Shown: positions 5,774 through 8,906 of the stretch, piece by piece
Layout: the number at the start of each line of letters is the position of its first letter
How positions within the stretch are numbered: the stretch's first letter is position 1
NCBI GenBank assembly: GCA_016189965.1
Contig: JACPRL010000077.1
Coordinates: forward strand, 1-8,906
Length of the DNA: 8,906 bases
Direction of reading: 5' to 3'
Source: Acidobacteriota bacterium
Lineage (GTDB): Bacteria; Acidobacteriota; Terriglobia; Acidiferrales; 2-02-FULL-67-57
Notes under the pieces: model-generated
Database searches by the model: none
What the model was told of the DNA's origin: nothing
The model's input: only the letters and a program-made list of their open reading frames with translations
Made by a program: the position numbers and the translations under genes

Positions 5774-8142
5774 GGAGTGTCCGGGGACAGGGGCGCTTCG
5801 CCGGCGCGAGGGGCGCTCTCGGCGGGTCGGGCGGCCGCCATTTCGACGGGGCGCGGCGGGCGGGCTTCGAGCGGTCGGCCTTCGATGAGCGGATAGACCC
5901 AGCGGCGGAGCGCCGGGACGTGGATGTTGATCCAGTAGTCCCACCAGTCGACGCAGAGCGCGTCGTAGCCGAAAGCCTCCTGCTCATCGGGCGGGAGAGC
6001 GCGCGAAAGCAGCTCGACGTTGTCGGCTTCGAAGACGTGCTCGTTGTGGAGGATGAAGGGTTCGTAGAGCTCGATGAGTTTTTCCACCCGCGCCAGCGTG
6101 CGCTCGATGCGCTCGAGCGGCGGCCGCCGCAGGAAGGGCGCGGTGCTGCGGTTGATGATTTGCACCAGCGCTTTCTGCGCCGGGGCGGAGAGGCGCTGGT
6201 AGCGGGCTTTGGAGACGGGAATGGTGTCAAAGCGCGAGCGGAGCCAGTGAACCAGGCCTTCCTGGGCGCGGTAGTGCTTGCGGTGGGCGAGGCTGGTGAG
6301 TTCGATGGAGCGGCGCATGTCGCAGGGATTGCTGGCCGAGGTGGCGAGCTGGTAGAGCGGCTGGTGGCGCCGCTCAACCAGCGCGGCAGCGACCAGCAGC
6401 ATCCCACGGGAGACCAGGTCAACCGGAATCAGGTCGAGGCACTTGCGCTCGTTCGTAGGCAATTGGCGGAAGTAGGTGCCGAGCAGATGCGAGAGTGGCG
6501 CCGAGGTGTTAATGCCTTCGTTCCAGCCGCGGAAGGGTTCGCAGACAGAAGTTTCAACGATGGAGGGGCGGACGACGGCGATGGGCAGCCCGGCCCCGCG
6601 CTGGGCGATTAAAGACTCGGCCAGGCTTTTGGTGAAGGTGTAGGTGTTGGGCCAACCGAGTTCCTGGGCGCGGCGGCGGGGCATCTCGGTGAGGTAGTTG
6701 CGCAGCCAGCGGCTGCGGTAGCGGCGCAGGTGGTTTTCGATTTCAACCGGCGTCAGGTCTTTGCCGTCGGTGCGTTTGAGGACTTCGGCGCGGAGCTCTT
6801 CGGTGACTTCGGGGCTCTCGGCGCGGAGCTCGGCCTGTCGGACGAGGCCATGGAGGGCCTGCCATTCGCGCTCGGCATCGAAGACGGGGACGCGAGTGGG
6901 GTTGTAGTCCGGCTCGAGCTCTTCGGGGACGCGACCGTCGCGCGCGCCGACGACGTAGCAGGTGGAGAGGTGGAGCAGGGCGGCGTGGTCGCAGGCGCGG
7001 AGGAAGTCCAGCAGGTGGACGGTGGCGTCGACATTGGTGGCCAGCGCCTGGCGGAGGTCGGGGTTGAAGTCGGTGAGGCCGGAGCTGTTGAGGACGAGGT
7101 CGAGCGCGCGGCCGAGGCGCGCGGCGACTTCGGGGTCGAGGCCGAGGCCGAGCCGCGTGACGTCGCCTTCGACCACTTCGATGCGCTCGGCGAGGAACTG
7201 GCCCAGCCGGCTGCCGTAGCGCTCGTGCAGGGCGTCGAAGACCGGCGATTCGGCCACGAGGCGCTCGAAGCGGTTGAGCCCGCTCTGGCCGCGCTGGCGG
7301 CGAATGAGCAGGTAAATCCGGCCGACCTCGGCGCAAGCGGTGAGCAGCTTCGCCAGCCACACCTTGCCGATGAAGCCGGTGCCGCCGACCAGCAGAATCT
7401 GCTTGCCGCGCAGAGCCTGGCGCACGGAGAGCGGCTCGGGGCGCGAGCGGGAGTCGAATAGTACAAGGGGGCGAACCGGCCGGGGCACCGTGCGGCGGGC
7501 GGGAAGGAGGGCGGACTCGAAAGCGCGCGTACCATCGGGCAGGCCGAGGTCGCGGCGGAGCTCGGCGGCGGTGAGCTTGCCGTCGCGGCTGCCCGGCAGC
7601 AGCCAGGCGAAGCCGCCGCGCGGGCGGACGACCGGCTCGAGCAAGCGCCCGGTGGCGCGCCCGTCACGAAACTCGAGGCGATTGGCGACGATGGAATCCA
7701 CGCCGAGGAACTCCGCCAGGGGGCGCATCACGTGCTCGAGCGCCTGGCCGGCGAGCACCACGGGGCCGTGCGCGGCCATTGTCTCCTTGAGCCGGGCGAC
7801 GCCGGCCGGCTTCAGCCGCGGCTTGATGACGTAATGGAAGTACTCCTCGCCCAGTAGGTCGAGGCGGTCGCGGCTGACGCCGCGCAGCAAGGTGTGGAGG
7901 AGGCGGGTAGCGAAGACGCGGTCGGCGGCGTAGAAGAAGGGACGCACCAGGGCCAGCAGCGCCAGCCCGCCGCAGCGCGTCCAGCGCTCGGCGAAGCTGT
8001 GGGCGTTCCAGGTGAAAAAGGCGACGGGGCGCATGGCGCTCAGGTTGAGCAGGCTGCCCTCCACCCGCCAGAAGAGCGCGGGCGTCTCCAGAGGCGCCGC
8101 CAACGGGCCCCGCCCTGTGCCGCTGAGCTCTCGCGAATCCAA
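5758..8142 (-). CDS. Fatty acyl-CoA reductase (alcohol-forming type) with N-terminal degenerate HAD-like domain
   Basis: 794-aa fusion protein. Residues about 20-215 resemble a HAD-IB phosphatase (LFWRVEGSLLN, then GPVVLAGQALEHVMRPLAEFLGVDS, then RDGRATG). The motif I nucleophile Asp position is Arg26 and the motif II Ser is Gly132, and motifs III/IV are not recognisable, so it is probably inactive. Residues about 246-620 form a fatty acyl-CoA reductase: GGTGFIGK (253-260), GRIYLLIRR (274-282), EGDVTRLGLGL (325-335), HLSTCYV (391-397) and the active site Y501-TFTK505 inside WPNTYTFTKSLAE. The latter and the PVFDALHE segment are close to eukaryotic reductases. Residues about 675-750 match the FAR C-terminal (Sterile) domain (YEPFILHN, VDWWDYW). 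Expected reaction: acyl-CoA plus 2 NADPH to fatty alcohol. A Pro/Ala-rich tail ends the protein. The start is a TTG at 8140-8142 with GGGGA 6 nt upstream; an in-frame TGA at 8173-8175 leaves no ATG or GTG alternative upstream. First gene of the operon. Confidence 0.9.
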   Translation of the reverse strand: MDSRELSGTGRGPLAAPLETPALFWRVEGSLLNLSAMRPVAFFTWNAHSFAERWTRCGGLALLALVRPFFYAADRVFATRLLHTLLRGVSRDRLDLLGEEYFHYVIKPRLKPAGVARLKETMAAHGPVVLAGQALEHVMRPLAEFLGVDSIVANRLEFRDGRATGRLLEPVVRPRGGFAWLLPGSRDGKLTAAELRRDLGLPDGTRAFESALLPARRTVPRPVRPLVLFDSRSRPEPLSVRQALRGKQILLVGGTGFIGKVWLAKLLTACAEVGRIYLLIRRQRGQSGLNRFERLVAESPVFDALHERYGSRLGQFLAERIEVVEGDVTRLGLGLDPEVAARLGRALDLVLNSSGLTDFNPDLRQALATNVDATVHLLDFLRACDHAALLHLSTCYVVGARDGRVPEELEPDYNPTRVPVFDAEREWQALHGLVRQAELRAESPEVTEELRAEVLKRTDGKDLTPVEIENHLRRYRSRWLRNYLTEMPRRRAQELGWPNTYTFTKSLAESLIAQRGAGLPIAVVRPSIVETSVCEPFRGWNEGINTSAPLSHLLGTYFRQLPTNERKCLDLIPVDLVSRGMLLVAAALVERRHQPLYQLATSASNPCDMRRSIELTSLAHRKHYRAQEGLVHWLRSRFDTIPVSKARYQRLSAPAQKALVQIINRSTAPFLRRPPLERIERTLARVEKLIELYEPFILHNEHVFEADNVELLSRALPPDEQEAFGYDALCVDWWDYWINIHVPALRRWVYPLIEGRPLEARPPRPVEMAAARPAESAPRAGEAPLSPDTPWPSS

Positions 8143-8209
8143 TGCCTGTCCCCGACGCTGCCGTTCCGGCCGTCAGTCGGACGCCGGAACCGAAGAAATC
8201 TGGGCCGAA

Positions 8210-8239
8210 AGTATAGCAGGCTTACGCCCGCTTTTTCGA
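8210..8239 (-). promoter_or_regulatory. Putative sigma-70 promoter of the five-gene operon
   Basis: On the minus strand there is an extended -10, TGC TATACT (8210-8218; TATACT matches TATAAT at five of six positions and TGN precedes it). A weak -35, TCGAAA (8234-8239, four of six), lies 18 nt upstream. Transcription would start near 8203, giving a leader of about 60 nt before the TTG of the reductase gene. The placement in the only long gap ahead of the operon supports it; the strength of the -35 does not. Confidence 0.5.
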
Positions 8240-8288
8240 GGCTGAGGCCGTCCGGGGAGGCGCGGCCGGGCTCAGCGGAAAATATTAT

Positions 8289-8358
8289 GCGCCGAGCCCC
8301 CAGGCACCTGCCTGGGGGAGCCAAGAATCCCGGTGGCGGGTGCCACCGGGCTCGGCGC
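8289..8358. repeat. Three-way-junction palindrome (two hairpins inside an outer stem)
   Basis: An outer stem of 8 bp (GCGCCGAG at 8289-8296 with CTCGGCGC at 8351-8358) encloses two perfect hairpins, each with a 9-bp stem and 4-nt loop. Hairpin A is 8297-8318 (CCCCCAGGC / GCCTGGGGG, loop ACCT) and hairpin B is 8329-8350 (CCCGGTGGC / GCCACCGGG, loop GGGT). A 10-nt linker (8319-8328) separates them, with no unpaired base between the outer stem and either hairpin. The loops are complementary as A-U, C-G, C-G, U-G. The symmetry means either strand can fold. It lies upstream of the predicted promoter, so it is not in that promoter's leader. Function unknown. Confidence 0.75.
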
Positions 8359-8398
8359 GATGGGATTTGCGATGGGCAGGCCTGACTCCAGTCGCGGG

Positions 8399-8422
8399 CT
8401 TGCCCTGAGCCCAGCCGAAGGG
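8399..8422 (+). repeat. 24-nt mini-repeat, copy a
   Basis: CTTG followed by CCCTGAGCCCAGCCGAAGGG. A second copy is at 8570-8593, in the same orientation and also preceded by GCGGG. The ends can pair as CCCT with AGGG, flanking a tandem G-A/A-G. It resembles the widespread bacterial CCCTGAGC...GAAGGG intergenic motif. Confidence 0.6.
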
Positions 8423-8507
8423 TCGCTGACCGCTGGTCACTTTTCACGGCTGGCGGGCCGTGAGACACGAATCACGAGAAGGTGGCGTAGGGCAGGCAAT
8501 CCGTCAG

Positions 8508-8619
8508 GGCACGCCTTCAGGCGTGCCGAAAAAAAGCTGCGCGCAGCGCAACCTTGGAAGGGGTGCGGGCTTGTCCCGAGCGGAGCCGAGGGAGAAACCC
8601 TCTGCGGGTGTCCCCGCCG
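8508..8619 (+). repeat. Composite palindromic repeat, copy 2 (plus orientation)
   Basis: Starts with a 9-bp-stem hairpin (8508-8527, GGCACGCCT / AGGCGTGCC, 2-nt loop), then GAAAAAAAGC, the palindrome GCTGCGCGCAGC (8536-8547), GGAAGGGGTGCGGG, a 24-nt insert (8570-8593), GAAACCCTC and GGGTGTCCCCGCCG. Apart from the insert and the hairpin arms it matches copy 1 (841-935, opposite strand) at most positions: 14 of 14 in one block, and 23 of 26 in the last. The hairpin is followed by an A tract on the plus strand, so it is not a standard terminator for either direction. Confidence 0.8.
8570..8593 (+). repeat. 24-nt mini-repeat, copy b, inserted in composite repeat copy 2
   Basis: CTTG followed by TCCCGAGCGGAGCCGAGGGA. 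Composite copy 1 joins GTGCGGG directly to GAAACCC, while copy 2 has exactly these 24 nt between them, so this is a clean insertion in copy 2 or deletion in copy 1. Compared with copy a (8399-8422), the changes at the first/last and fourth/seventeenth bases of the 20-nt core keep base pairing (C-G to T-A, T-A to C-G). Confidence 0.65.
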
Positions 8620-8640
8620 GAAACCTGAAAGGATCGACGC

Positions 8641-8906
8641 TTATTTCCCGAGCATCTGCCGCAACGCGGACTCAAGTTCAGGATGGAGGAATTTATAGCC
8701 CGAGGCCGCCAGACGCGCCGGCTCGACCCGCGCGCTCGCCAGCAGCAACTCATCAGCCATCTCGCCGAACACCAGCCGGGCGGCAAAGGCCGGCATGGGA
8801 AAGATGGTCGGGCGCGAGAGGACGCGGCCGAGCGTTTTGGTGAACTCGCGGTTGGTGACGGCCTGGGGCGCGACAGCGTTGACCGGCCCGCGCAGCCCCT
8901 CGGTGG
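8641..8906 (-). CDS. TIGR01777-type SDR epimerase family protein, C-terminal fragment (N-terminus outside window)
   Basis: 87 C-terminal residues, ending at a TAA (8641-8643) and continuing off the right edge. The segment GLRGPVNAVAPQAVTNREF, then LGRVLSRPTIFPMPAFAARL, GEMADELLLASARV and the end SGYKFLHPELESALRQMLGK correspond to the C-terminal DUF1731 region of the TIGR01777 / SDR39U1 (YfcH-like) family of NAD(P)-binding proteins. The physiological substrate of this family is poorly known. The catalytic Rossmann part is not in the window. It is on the same strand as the operon, but about 500 nt of repeat-rich sequence and a predicted promoter separate them, so it is probably a separate transcription unit. 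Confidence 0.85.
   Translation of the reverse strand, partial: TEGLRGPVNAVAPQAVTNREFTKTLGRVLSRPTIFPMPAFAARLVFGEMADELLLASARVEPARLAASGYKFLHPELESALRQMLGK

Larger units (their letters stand above)
8143..8640. other. Gene-free intergenic region rich in repeats
   Basis: About 500 nt between the stop of the SDR epimerase fragment and the start of the fused reductase. No reading frame here shows protein-like composition; those that exist translate the repeats. It contains the putative operon promoter (8210-8239), the three-way-junction palindrome (8289-8358), mini-repeat copy a (8399-8422) and composite repeat copy 2 (8508-8619) with mini-repeat copy b inside. Between them, 8423-8507 holds fragments such as ACACGAA TCACGAG that echo a similar GACACCAAGCCACGAAG on the minus strand at about 940-960, next to composite copy 1. 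Confidence 0.7.

Noticed and set aside
5774..5944. Longer N-terminus for the SDR gene (ATG at 5944), and likewise ATGs at 4727 and 3214 for the next two genes
   Set aside because: The extra segments lie over the upstream genes in another frame, have no family similarity, and the internal ATGs sit directly at the Rossmann motif, at a TGATG junction or behind a strong Shine-Dalgarno.
8284..8289. CATAAT -10-like box on the minus strand
   Set aside because: No -35-like hexamer is found at 16-18 nt; that region is the three-way-junction palindrome.
8040..8843. Several overlapping open frames on both strands in and around the intergenic region
   Set aside because: Their translations are dominated by the repeats (phrases such as LRSGQA and VALRAAFFRHA, which recur for the other repeat copy at about 830-926). 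There is no domain and no ribosome-binding site.
1..8906. tRNA, rRNA, CRISPR array, transposase or phage genes
   Set aside because: No cloverleaf, regular spacer array or recognisable transposase or phage protein motif was seen on either strand.

Overview
The window is GC-rich DNA, gene-dense and coded almost wholly on the minus strand, with short intergenic spacers that hold degenerate palindromic repeats. The gene content (alcohol-forming fatty acyl-CoA reductase, thioester-reductase-type SDR, acyl-CoA synthetase) and the intergenic repeats suggest a soil or sediment bacterium. Acidobacteriota would be my first guess, but this is inference: no marker gene is present.

Layout, in minus-strand transcription order (right to left). 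8641-8906 is the C-terminal end of a TIGR01777-type SDR epimerase. 8143-8640 carries no gene: it holds a copy of a composite repeat, a 24-nt mini-repeat present twice, a striking three-way-junction palindrome and a good extended -10 promoter pointing at the main operon. The operon follows: (1) 5758-8142, a 794-aa protein with a degenerate HAD-like domain fused to a eukaryote-like fatty acyl-CoA reductase; (2) 4640-5773, a thioester-reductase-like SDR; (3) 3198-4640, a polysaccharide pyruvyl transferase family protein; (4) 2633-3184, a small probable lipoprotein with a carboxypeptidase-regulatory-like fold and visibly lower GC; (5) 976-2622, an AMP-forming long-chain acyl-CoA synthetase. Neighbours overlap (16 nt, then 1 nt) or lie 13 and 10 nt apart, so the five genes are almost certainly cotranscribed. 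After a 178-nt gap holding an inverted copy of the composite repeat comes an enoyl-CoA hydratase/isomerase (1-797), whose C-terminus runs off the window.

How they may work together: the synthetase makes acyl-CoA, the fused reductase turns it into fatty alcohol, the second reductase acts on another thioester or a sugar/lipid intermediate, and the pyruvyl-transferase family protein may act on a glycan or glycolipid. The lipoprotein may sit at the envelope where the product ends up. The enoyl-CoA hydratase may trim or supply acyl chains. A fatty-alcohol-containing (wax, ether or glyco-) envelope lipid is a reasonable hypothesis, not something the sequence proves. The most novel items are the fused reductase with a dead-looking HAD domain, the cluster as a unit, the low-GC lipoprotein wedged into it, and the layered intergenic repeats that flank the operon in inverted orientation.
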